Of a stretch of DNA of 64,000 nt, positions 22,301-35,300 are shown piece after piece. Below the pieces are notes generated by a model that had not been told where the DNA came from, ran no database searches, and saw only the letters and a list, made by a program, of their open reading frames with translations. Position 1 is the first letter of the stretch. Every line of letters begins with the position of its first letter. The translations under genes and the position numbers were made by a program. Origin of the DNA: Acanthochromis polyacanthus. Lineage: Eukaryota; Chordata; Actinopteri; Pomacentridae. Where the stretch lies: positions 19,564,984-19,628,983 of the forward strand of contig NC_067127.1 in assembly GCF_021347895.1 (NCBI RefSeq), written 5' to 3'.

Positions 22301-25300
22301 TTTCTGTCAGAATCGTCGCGCCTCTGTCGTCACTTAGTTACGCCCGCCTTCTGACTCTACACTTCATGGTGATTGGTCCGGCCAGTTTTAGGAGAATCCA
22401 ACCTCGAGCCTTATGGAGGGTAACTAGACCCACCCTGGCAGAGAATTAAATTCGTTGCCGTGGGTTGTCTAGCGCGGCTAGGCTAGGGTAAACCATTATT
22501 AATGATGCATTTTCATCAGTTCATTATTACATGGAAAGATGAGAAATTACACGTCATTTCCTTGCATGTAGTTTCACTGCAATCCAGCAGCTCTGCAACC
22601 GCCCCACAAAACAAATAGCAGCTTACATCTTAAGACTGATTTTTGAACAGTTAGGTGGGCAGTACATGCAAAAGTAACATCCACATGAAGGTCAATGGTT
22701 TACCAACAGAAGACTGTATAGTATCAAGATGATCAATGTTAGTATTTGTTGGTAAGTTGTAATAAATTATCTTAAAAAGTCATGCTATTATGTGGGATAC
22801 AGTCCTGCAAAAATACCTTAAGCTATGTGAGAGGATGTGCAACAATCTTCTATCTTGACAGAGATTGCCACTCTCTGGTAGGGATGATCAAACAGCCTTA
22901 AACAATCTTTTTTTTAGTTGCCAGTTAATCTAACCGGCATGTCTTTAGACAGAGAGAAGGAAAACAAGAAACCCATCAAGACAAGGGCACGACTTCCAAA
23001 CTACACACAGAAATTCCCAAGGATCACTGACCATTCAACTAAATGATGTAAACTGGGTTGTATTATACTGGAGTAAGACCTGAATGAAGAATCAGGTACA
23101 TTAAGAGGTTTAGCAAAGAGTTCATTAAAAGAAAAAAGCAATCCATAGTACTACAAAACTGCAACTTAAATTCATATACAGCAACACGTAGTGAATTACC
23201 TTTCAGTTGTGTATGCCATTGAACTTTGTTTTTCCCATTAAATGCTGGTCTATTGAACATGTGATCTGTACATGTAAGCCTGGGTAATACTGGCCAAGTT
23301 CGTTTCATGTTTTTGTATTTTTTACTGTACTCACATTGAGAAATTTTAGCTCTTGCCACCTGCAACATTTGTGACTATTCAGACTTTAGTTGTGCACAAA
23401 ACAAAAATAATACAAAAACTATTCTTAGGACAAAACAGAACAAATACTTTTGTGACAAGGCCACTTTCTGGAGAGACCTAGCGCTGTTCAACTTGTCAGT
23501 TTAAATTGTTTTTGATGCACAAATGAAATTCACTTCAAATGCTTTATATAAAATCTGGCCAAATATAACCAAACTTAGCCAAGGCTGAACTGAAATAAAA
23601 TATTAAGGAAAAGGTTAAAGAAAAGGATGAGAAAATTTTGTGAGACTTCAACTACTGATTGTTTACATAACTCTTGATTTCTTGATAAAATGATTGAAAT
23701 CATGTTTGATTTTTGTGATCAACAGTTGAAAACCCAAGAAGATTTAATGTAATGTAAAAAGCAGCAAATCTTTGACATTAGAGAGTAATAAAATGTTAAT
23801 GCTTTTTTGCTTGATACATAATAAATGACAATTAATTAAAATATATTTTATGTTGATTTTGTGACTACTTAATTAAACCAGTTAACCCTCCTGTTGTCCT
23901 TATTTACTGGCCCAAAAAATATTGCTTCCTTGTCTGAAATTTTTTTTTAAAAAATCCCCCAAAAATTCCCCAAATTTCTGAAAATTTGCAAAACCTTCAG
24001 GGAGAAAATTCCAATAATTATTTAAAAGTTTTATTTAAAAAAAAATCCCCAAATTTGGCAAGAAAATTATTGTAAATATTTTCAATAAATGAGTAAACAT
24101 CTTCCAAAAAAATCGTAAAATATCTAAAATGATTACATATATGTCAGTAAAACTTCTATTTTCTTTAAGAACATTCACAAAAAAAAAAAAAAAAATCCAA
24201 ATTTCACTGGATTTTGGTTGGATTTTTTGTGAATGTTCTTAAAGAAACATTTTTAACATTTCTTTTTTTTCCCCACCAAAAAATGTTTAAAGATTTCCCA
24301 AAAAATGTTGAAAATATGGACATCAGAAGTTTCACTGTCAAAATATTCCCCCCCCCACATTTTCAAACAAAAACGGGTCAATTTTGACCCGCAGGACGAC
24401 ACGAGGATTAACTGTGCCAACATGACATGTCACAATGAGAAAGAGAAAATAAAAAAAAACAAACAAAAACCCAACAAAGAACCTATTCACTCTATCGCTA
24501 TATCCTGTGGACACAGTCGTAGATGTGATTTCTTGATCATGAATTCCAGTTTTGAGCCAGAACAACGACACAACTGCCCTTATGCCCCAATCACATCTTT
24601 TTTTTTTTTTTAGAATTGTTTGCCACATATTTGCGAAATGTTAAAGTTAAAATTTTAAAAAGATGAAGTTTGAGTGTGTAAACAGGCTGTGATGGGGCTT
24701 TTGACGGTGACTGACAAATGAATTAAATTGTTTTCCTCATAATGGCTGGCTTGAGTTTTGTTAGAGTTAGGGCAGACAAGTCTTCTATTAGGGGAACATA
24801 ATACAAACAAAAAAGTAAGTCAGTATTTATCTCAGCCTTTGCCCTTTGGACCAATTACACATGAATGCAGGAGCACAGCCCACATCCTCGCTCTGGGAAT
24901 GTGGAGGCATTTGGCTCTGGACTCCAGGGGCGGTTTAGCTTTGCCCATCACCCCCCCGCCCCACCACCTTCCATCAGAAAGAGGGTTGTTAATTTGTTGC
25001 GCTTGACCCCGGGCTTTGTGCCTGACGTGTATCTAGTTTGTAAAAAGTGCTTTTATCTGGTCTCTAAATATGTCTGGGCTCAAAGGGTTATGATGCTTTT
25101 ATATTGGTCGGGGAGGGACACAATGGAAAAGGGTGCAAGTGCTGACCCCCACACCCCCATACACACTGCCTCTGTCTTTCTCACTCCCGCACTCCTTCTA
25201 GCCCTTTACACACCGATATGCATGGGCAAACATTTGCATGCACACAAACATGCACTTTCTCTCTCTCACAAATTCACACTGTTATGCATGGACACACACA

Positions 25301-25306
25301 CTCACA

Positions 25307-25353
<47 letters not shown>

Positions 25354-28300
25354 GCCTGGACCCTGCTGTCCCATCGCCACCCCCTGTGGCCCTTTTGGCT
25401 TCTGTTTGTGTCTCCTGTGTGTAGGGTCACCAGGACATTCCTCAGCCGGCCCCTCGGCTCTGTTCAGCCGGCTGGAACAGACCGGGACCCAACACAGCCA
25501 TCCATACCAGATACCAACACGGCCTGCACAACCCGGATCCCAAAATGTTGATATACGAATAAAGTGCAACAGCAAATACATTTAGGAAGAGAAGTCACTG
25601 TGATTGGATTACTTGTTGAATGAGCACAATAAGAAATGTCATTATTTGTCAATTTGGGGAAAAAAAAACATCCGTTCTAACATCAGAGTGTTTTTTCACT
25701 GAACTACAGCGTTACTAAATGTAGTTTAGGTTGTGTTTAGATCCTGGAAGCTCTAGATCAGCGGGTCCAATCCAGTCTGCAGGATGACTTTGCAAAGTGT
25801 AAAGATTACAGAGTTGACATTAACTGCAATTTTTCAGTAAAAGTAACTGCCTTTTTAAATTTGTCCACTCTGATGCCACAATTTTCATGCATTTTTTATG
25901 CATAAATTAATATATTTACAAAGCAGGGGGAAAACCTCATCTTCTTTCTTTATAGTTCTCACTTTAGTTTGTTTGGTGCTCAGGATTACGACACAGATTT
26001 GGAAATGAAGGTAAATTTGAAATAATTTCTAGATCTTGGCAAGTTGTTTTGATCATAAAGTAGAATACTATGTTGTTCAGTTATAGATGACTGTGGCTGA
26101 ATGTTTTGTGCATTAGTAGACTCTGTGATCTGTAAGCAGTAATGTGTAAAGATAAACTGAGGGATAACATTGTTGAAATTGAACTTATTTTTCTCAAGAA
26201 ATTTCAGCGTGTTGATAATGCTTTGCAAAAAAGATAGTTCATTAACTGCAAACATTGTCAGAACGCACTTTTTTTCCACTAAAACAAAGGGAAATATTTA
26301 GAGTTCATCTTTATTTAAAGGTTAGTTTGCTGTGACTTTACTGGTTCGGCCCACTTGAGGTCAAATTGGGCTGAATGTGGGCCCTGAAATAAAATGAGTT
26401 TGACACCCCTGCTCTAGATTAAGATGAAGGAAAGATTGTGTCCACATTGATACACAATAAGTCCACAATGAATTGAGATACAAAATGTAATTAAGTCCTT
26501 GTAGGTGGTGTATCACTTTGTTGATGCAAGTTGGTAAAGAGCAGCCGCTGTAATAAAATGAACAGTTGAACAGTGTAGCTGTAGCACAAGGACAGAAAAG
26601 GGAGAAAGTCTTTAGACTGACACAGTAATGTCAGTTGAACGTCAATATCTATTCAAAATCAGCAAACATCAACTCCTGATGATACAGCCATGGCCATAAG
26701 TTTGGACACAAGTACCATGACGCTTGTGAATCTTAGAAAATACCACAAAATTGTCACTTACAATATACAGCCATGGCCATAAGTTTGGACACAGCATGAC
26801 TTATGTCTGTTTTGATGTCTATTACAGAACATAAGTATACTGTAAGTGACAATTTTGTGGTATTTTCTAAGATTCACAAGCGTCATGGTACTTGTGTCCA
26901 AACTTATGGCCATGACTGTATTAGACCAAGTCCAGCTGCAGCAGCAGAGCAATGACACTTTAGCTGGTCAGATTACTGATCCAGATGCCAGATGCTGAAA
27001 GCCATCTGATCTAACATCTCTATCCATATTAGATTCTATAAAGAAATAAGGAGAACTTAGATCTGATACGTAGATGGTTATCAAAAACTGCATTCATGTT
27101 TCAAAAAATGCTGTTGAACCCAAACACAAGTAGTGAACTACATAATGCTGTATTAAAGCCAAACACGGTCAAAAATGTCACGAACATCACAATCTGAAGC
27201 CCCGTCCACACGAAGACGAAACGAGGTCTAAACACATAAGTTTCTTGCCGAATCTGCGTATCATCCACACGAAGACGGCGTTTTGGGGGTCTGTAAACGA
27301 TCATTTTTGAAAACGGGTTCCAGAGTGGAAAGATTTTGAAACGCCGCTTACGCAGCTCCGTGTGTACGGGCGATCCGCTGCTTTTCAGAAACGCTTGCGT
27401 CATAGTTTCGTATCTTCATTGACACGCATGCGCCACACGCGGCCACGACAACAACAATGGCGGTGTACAGTGTAGCAAATGTGCTGCTGAAGCTCTCTGT
27501 TTACAACTTTTGCCGCAAGTGCGCATGCCCACAGTTTTTTTCTTCTGTTTGCGCATGTTTCCGTCATATTGTTACAGCGCCCCTAGAGGTCTGACGTGTT
27601 TTACAGTGTTTCCATGCGTATCGAGTGCGTTCGTGCAGATGCACACATTTTCTGAGACGACTTCGTCTTTACGCCGATCGTTTTTGAAAGCCCTGGAATA
27701 TGCCTTAATGAGCAGCGTAAAATAAATAGACTAGCTATCTAAGAACAACATGACAAACAGCATCTATATGCTCACAGACTCTAAAATTGTCATATGCTGA
27801 AGGAATTCAGTTAATTTACACTTTTAAACTTATAAAAGTTGTAGAACTGTGATTTTAGATCATCTGAGAACATCCAAATTAAACGACACTCTCGACTAAT
27901 TCAGAAGCACATTTTGATCGTTGTCAAGTCTGATCAGTCTCACAGAATCACATGCTGATATTATGATGCAGGCTCATTTTTAAAAACTTAAATTTCAGAT
28001 ATCTCAGAGGTTAACAGGAAACATTTTCTTCTTATCACTTATTTCATTCAGTCTGAAATGACGTTATTAAAATAAAAACAGAACTGTAGATATCTTTAGA
28101 GGTTCCACATACATTTAAAAAAAGAGCTCTATGCTTCCCAGTCAGAAATATAAATATCTCAGTTACATTGTTGTGATGAGTCATGAATGAAATACAGATA
28201 TCTGTCCATGTAAAATGTCCTGATTATATCAGAATGGTGTTTTTAAATATGTTGTACAATATTATTGTGGATAGTGAAAACGTTTGGATCTGAAAACTGT

Positions 28301-28902
28301 ATTTAGTATACTTTTTAGAATGTAATCTGCACATGTTTTATGGTTTTACTTGGCTACATGAAATGACAATCAATCCAGCTTTATAAAGAAAATAAAAAAT
28401 TATAACCTTATCCCTTCACATCTATCACACACGCATTAATTAAAAAATGTGTGTCATGGCCTACATTAGACGAATACACTGCATGGGGCTACTTCACTTT
28501 CAAAACCAGATCAGCGCAAAACTGTATGGACTTTCTAAAAATATATAATTCAGTGGATAGACGCTGTAGAATTCTAAGTTCTTTTAAATCAAATGACAAA
28601 GTCACAAACAACCGCAATAATTTGGTGAGATCTTCCAGTGTCAGACAGTTAAAGGAGGACTTTGTGAGAAGCGTTTGAATGACCAGGGTCAGCGAGGAGC
28701 GCGACTGACAAGTTTTAAATTGGGATCCTCCAGAGGCAAAGCTTCAGTGATCACAGAGCTTTCTCCAGCTCAAAATGTGGTGGGACTGACGCTCAGAAGG
28801 ACAATGTGCCGCAGGAATAACACTGTGTTCCACGGTGCCACACTCGAACACTTAGGGTAGAGATATTTTTCTCAATAACTAGAAATATAAAGCTGGCTAC
28901 AC

Positions 28903-28980
<78 letters not shown>

Positions 28981-31900
28981 CCAAATGGAAGAGATCTATA
29001 AATAAGCTCAGACCTTTAAATAACAACACTGAAGATGCCCACAAACCTACTTGCACTAAACAACAATTTTCAGTTTCTGAAAAAAAGCTGACAAGGACAC
29101 AGCTAATTGTTTGATTCCCAACAAACTGACAATTCAGCTATTATTTGGGTCATTTTAAGTGAAAACACCAAAACATTCCCTGGTTACAACGATTTCCTAC
29201 TTGTCTCTGTCCTTTATCTGTAAATAGACGACTGTGTTTGGGACTCTGAATAAACAAATGAGGCAAAGATTTCTCAATGAGCTCTAAAAAATTGCAATAA
29301 TAACGTGATAAAATATGTTTTCATTTTACAAAACCTATTACCGAGTTCACCAAGTCTAATTCAGGTTTTTATTGTACTTGTTCGTAATATTTTTCTGTTT
29401 TTTTGCATTATATTTTAACCCTCGTGACCTGTTTTAGTTTGAAAATGTGGGGAAGAAAAGTATTTTCACAGTGAAACTTCTGATGCCCACATTTTCAACA
29501 TTTTTGGGAAATCTTTGAACATTTTTTTTTGGTGGAAAAAAAGAAATGATAAAAATGTTTCTAAAGAACATTCACAATAAAATCAACCAAAATCCAGTGA
29601 AATTAGATTTTTTTGTGTGAATGTTCTTAAAGAAAATAGATGTTTAACTGATATATATATATGTGTGTAATCACTTTAGATATTTTTAGGATTTTTTTAG
29701 AATATGTTTAGTCATTCTTTGAAAATATTTACAAGAATTTTCTTGTCAAATTTGGGGGATTTTTTTAAAATAAAACTTTTAAGGAATCATTGGAATTTTC
29801 TTCCTGAAGGTTTTGCAAATTTTCAGAAATATGAGGATTTTTTTTTTTTTTTTTTGCAGAATTTCTGGATTTTTTTCAGACAAGAAAACAATATTTTTTT
29901 GGTGCCCGTAAATGAGGATAACAGGAGGGTTCATATCTTTTTTGGACAGCACTTTGGTCAACTTAAATTTTTCCTAAATATGCACTGGAAATAAACTTTA
30001 CTTTCCACTGTATACAGTTATTGCAAATGTACAAATAGAAAATGGACTCACACTGCACAACTCTGGAGGCTCACAAAAAATCCAGAGGTATTCAAATCAC
30101 AAAACTGAGCATGTTAGTCAAAAACAGGCTCGGTCACAAAAGCACAAAGGTAACACTCAGAAAATCACAAGGAAAAAACGGCTGGGACGCTGGTACGAGG
30201 GCACAAGACTAAGGAGAAACATGAGGAAATGGGTGAGTATATAAACTCTGGGGCTAGGGAGCACACAGGTGGAAAACATCAGGGTGAGGCAGGTGTAAAG
30301 ACAACTGCAACGAGACAAAGCTGAGTAAAACACACAACAGGAAATGTCAAAACTAAAGTAGGAAGCAAGAAAAACGTGACCTATGAATGGGAGTTAGATG
30401 TGACAACAGTACAACACAGTTTATAGTAGCTGGAATGTCATTTTATGTGTTAGCACGGCAATTGTGACCAGTTACAACTGCATGTTTTTTCAATATTCTC
30501 ATTCATTATCTGTTCACACAGCAGCAATCACATAGATATAGACAAGAGGAGTTGTAGCTGTTAACAAATACATCAATAACTACTTAGAGCAGCTTGAAAC
30601 TTCATTAAAGTGCTTCAGTGATGTTTCTGTTTATATAAGCTACCATTCAAAAGTTTGGGTCACTCAGACAACTTCATGTTTCCATGAAAACCCACACTTT
30701 TATTCATGTGTTAACATAGTTGCACAAGGGTTTTCTAATCATCAGTTAGCCTTTCAACACCGTTAGCTAACACGATGTAGCATTAGAACACAGGAGTGAT
30801 GGTTGCTGGAAATGTTCCTCTGTACCCCTATGTAGATATTCCATTAAAAATCAGCTGTTTCCAGCTAGAATAGTCATTTACCACATTAACGATGTCTAGA
30901 CTGTATTTCTGATTATTTAAAAATGATCTTCATTGAAAAAAAATGCTTTCCTTTCAAAAATAAGGGCATTTCTAAGTGACCCCAAACTTTTGAACAGCAG
31001 TGTACATTGAAGAGTGGAACAGTGGAGCAAAAGTTTACCGCACTATATATTAGTTTGCTAATTTTACATCTAAAATTTTAGATACTGTTACATATTGTTT
31101 TTGAAATCATGATTTGGAAATATTGTTATTTTGTGATTAGTGTCGCAGCTAAAAACTGTTTTAAACCTCAGTTCATTGTGCATTATTTTTATGATTAATC
31201 AATTAACCACGTTGTTCAAAAAGAAGTGACAGCAGCCACACACAGAGTGTGAAAGGTCAACATGGCATCTTGTGCAATCATCCATCAAAAGCACAAAGAT
31301 ACTAATACTATAGTGATAAAAATACAACAATAAATTGTAAGGCCAAATCCATAATGATGTAATGATTTACAATGACTAGAAGCTTTGTTTTTGACTAATG
31401 ACTAATCAATACTTTCTTTAATCTCTAAAAGTGATATTCATTTACATATTATCACCACTGACTGACAGAAAAAATAATCAGGAACAGAAACATCAGAATT
31501 ATTTTACATTACTTACAAACACAATACATTTGCACACTCTTCAGGGTTTTCACTCACGACATATGTGCTAATCATACAGGTCTCAAGTTTAACAAGGTGA
31601 AACCCTTGCTGTTTGAACAAAAGAGAAGGGATGTCATCTGTGTGTTTCGGAACATGCTTTGAGCTTGTATCCATTTTTCTGTGTATTCATACACTACCGC
31701 TCAAAAGTTTGGGGTCACTTAGAAAGGTCCGTATTTTTGAGAGAAAAACATTATTTTCAGGGAAGATAACATTAAATAAATAATCACAGATACAGTCTAC
31801 ACATTGTTAATGTGGTAAATGATTATTGCAGCTGGAAACGGCTGATTTTTAATGGAATATCTCCATAGGGGTACAGAGGAACATTTCCAGCAACCATCAC

Positions 31901-32266
31901 TCCTGTGTTCTAATGCTACATTGTGTTAGCTAATGGTGTTGAAAGGATAACTGATGATTCGAAAACCCTTGTGCAGTTATGTTAGCACTTGAATAAAAGT
32001 GTGAGTTTTCATAAAAAACATGAAATTGTCTGGGTGACCCCAAACTTTTGAACACTATTGTTTATCTAATACCACCTCGCAAGCATCAGCTGTTTAAATA
32101 TTTGACTTGGACAAACGGACTTGGACGGTTGTCTGTCTCCTTTTAAGTTTGTATCATCTGAAATGTGTCTTGCAAAATGAACACACAAAAACACTCTTCC
32201 CTGTTAAAAAAAAAAGGCTTGAGAACACCTGTACGAACCCCACATGTAATGAAAGGTCTTTATGGG

Positions 32267-32335
<69 letters not shown>

Positions 32336-35300
32336 TGCGCGGTAGATGTTTCTTTCAGTCTGTGTTTATGTGTGTAGTAAGTGTGGGGCATCTGCAAGGT
32401 GTGTCTCTCTTCAGGGGAATGTCTTCCTGTAATGCCTGTCTGCATGAAGCTATTTGTATGTGTAAGGAATGCAAGGTGTGTGTGTGTGTGTGTGCATGTG
32501 TCTGTGGGAGAGTGTATGTGTAATGAGGGGGTTCAGAGGGAGCTGTGATTATTCTCGCCTCCTGCGGTGCGGGTCCTCTGGCTCTGTGGGCCCCAAGGAA
32601 AGCGCCCTGTATTTAGCGTGTGGGAACGCACATTCTGCCCCCTTATCGCTGCATTGTTGCAGCCTCGCTCTTTTCTTCTCTTTTTTTAACTAATTGAATT
32701 CTTGACTCCTGAGCCACAGGAACAGCTTGGGAGAGACCAAAGAGAGAGACATGAATTTCTGGCTTTTTCTTGTGGTTGAGTGGGGCAGAGCAGTGGGGGT
32801 GAAACTGGAGTGTGTGAGGCTGGGTGGTGGCAGCATTGCTGGTGGGGGAGCAGTCAGACAGGGCCGGCTCAGCCTGGCTGGGTGGCTGCTGCGGCGTCAC
32901 CCTGTACTTACTGGAGGTCAAAGGCCTTCCTCTTTGGTGGTGGTGAGAAAGTGGCAAAGTAGGGACGGTTTATCCAACAATCATTTTCTCCCTTTAAAAA
33001 CTTTCAAAGGCGCTTTTGGTCCCTGCAACATCTTTGTAGTTGTGCTTCAGCAATTTTACACAAAACAATTCTAGCCCCCCTGCCTGTTCTCACCTCTCTT
33101 CAGGGCAGCTTCTCCTGTCATTGGCTTCTGTGCACCCCTTTGCTCTACACTAGTGGCCCACGTAACCCTGATGCCAATACTCACCCCAACTCCATGTCAG
33201 GACACCCACCTTATCTGGCAGGACATTGGCACTGGGATACAGTATACAAAAAGATTACTGTCTGTTGCTTCCAGGCATGAATGAGATTGTGAAATTAGCA
33301 GCAAAATCTCTGCTTTCTTATTGAAAGAAGGGCTTCAGTGATTCTTTTATCACGTGACTCCGATTGCACAAAATATTTTTTGCCATGATTATGCTCGTTA
33401 GACATAGAAGCTGTGATACTACCGGCTTCATCTCTCTTAAACTGATGGTTTCTTGTTTTTTATTCATATACACTACCATTCCAAAATTTGGGGACACTTA
33501 GAAATGTCCTTATTTTTGAAAGAGAAGCGGTTTTTCAATGGAGATAACATTTAATTAATCAGAAATCCAGCCTAGACTTTGCTAACATGGCAAATGACTA
33601 TTTTAGCTGGAAACAGCTGATTTTTAATGGAATATCTCCATAGGGGTACAGAGGAACATTTCCAGCAACCATCACTCCTGTGTTCTAATGCTACATTGTG
33701 TTAGCTAATGGTGTTGAAAGGCTAACTGATGATTAGAAAACCCTTGTGCAGTTATGTTAGCACATGGATAAAAATGTGAGTTTTCATGGAGAACATGAAA
33801 TTCAACAGTAGTGTATGTTCATTATATTCATTATATTCATTCATTCATTATGGCTTGACACTGATGAAAAAGCACTCAATTGTTGCATGTTATCTGGAAA
33901 AGTGAGCTGCATCAAGGGTTCAGTTAAATACCCCAATGATGCAAAACACTACGACCACTCACAAATGTGAATATAGTTGATTAATTTATTACAAGTCTGA
34001 TCTGCAGCAAAACTTAGAACTTTAAAGGTCACAGAGATCACACAAATTCACTCTTTTTAAAATCCAAAATACTAATATTTACTGACCTGGTTCAATTTCA
34101 AACAGCACAAATAATGTACAAAGCAATAAACAACCAGCCTCTGTAAAGATTCAAAACTTATTTCTTCACAGAGATAGGGGTTGTAATTGCAAAGGGGATG
34201 TAACATTCAAACGTGGCCGATTTCACACAACACTAAAGCCCTTTTGTTTTTCAATATGTGGAGTGAGGTTGGAGGATTGGAGGATTGGAGGATTGGAGAC
34301 GGGGCTCAAGCAATGTCCAAGCACGACACAGTTTAAAAAGCAGTAAAAAAATATGCTTTTCACGAGGTACAGGGATGAGGAGGGGCTTTGCCTTGGGTAT
34401 TATTTAATATTTACTTATTTATATTATTTATTTTCTATTTTGTTTGTAAATATGTAAATAGATAACTATAGGAGTGGGGTACTGAGTGACTGATGGTCGA
34501 GATGTAGAAGGGATAGGAGTAAATACGCTTATGCTTCACCCTACTTCTTTCGTGGTAATGGTTGAATCTCAGAAAATAGCAGGTGCAAACAAGAAAAGCA
34601 CTCAGACAGCATAGTACTCTGCCAAGGCTACTCAGTTGTCATATCATTTCCAAGAGCTGAAACCTTGAAAAAAATTTGTGGCGGTAATCACGGCACTATA
34701 GAATGCAGCCATTTAATCATAATTTAAAATAGATGTACCCACAAACAAAATGACATTGTGCTGAGCACAAGCATGTGTTATGTTTGTGTAAGTTATGTAC
34801 GGATACCGGATCATGTGACCTAAATATGTAGTGGGGGCGTGAATTGATGGGACTTGGAAACACCCCAACAATTCAATCAATTGTTCCTTGTACTATTTCT
34901 GACAGATAAGTCCCAATAAGACTGCAGCGGTCAATTTGTAGTAGGATCACAATCATGTGATCGTCAATAAGCAGCTGACGAAGTGTTCACTTGTTGTCAT
35001 AGTTAAGGTGATGATGTGACGCTATCTCGCAATGATACAGAAATCTTTCACAAATCTGTGGATCCAGACCATAAGCCGCATCATGTCCAAAATCTAATGA
35101 GGTGGTCCTTGTGTCACTTCTGACCTTCATCCAAATCGATTTGTCTGTTTTTGAGTAATGATACTAACAGACAGACAGACATACACTGATTATCACATAA
35201 CTCTGCGTTTCCTTGGTGGAGTAATGAATTCAAAGTTAAACTGGGACAGAGGTGTACTAATTTGGTACTAGCATGGTAAATTTGCCATAATGTACATCTC

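Noticed and set aside
24865..25585. Overlapping long frames with His/Thr runs
   Set aside because: They are translations through the CA microsatellite at 25291-25350.
28793..29056. Ile/Tyr-run frame
   Set aside because: Produced by the TA microsatellite.
29704..29994. Phe-rich frame
   Set aside because: Lies within the piggyBac-type miniature element; low-complexity T runs.
32107..32523. 138-codon frame rich in Cys/Val
   Set aside because: Translation of the TG microsatellite in all frames.
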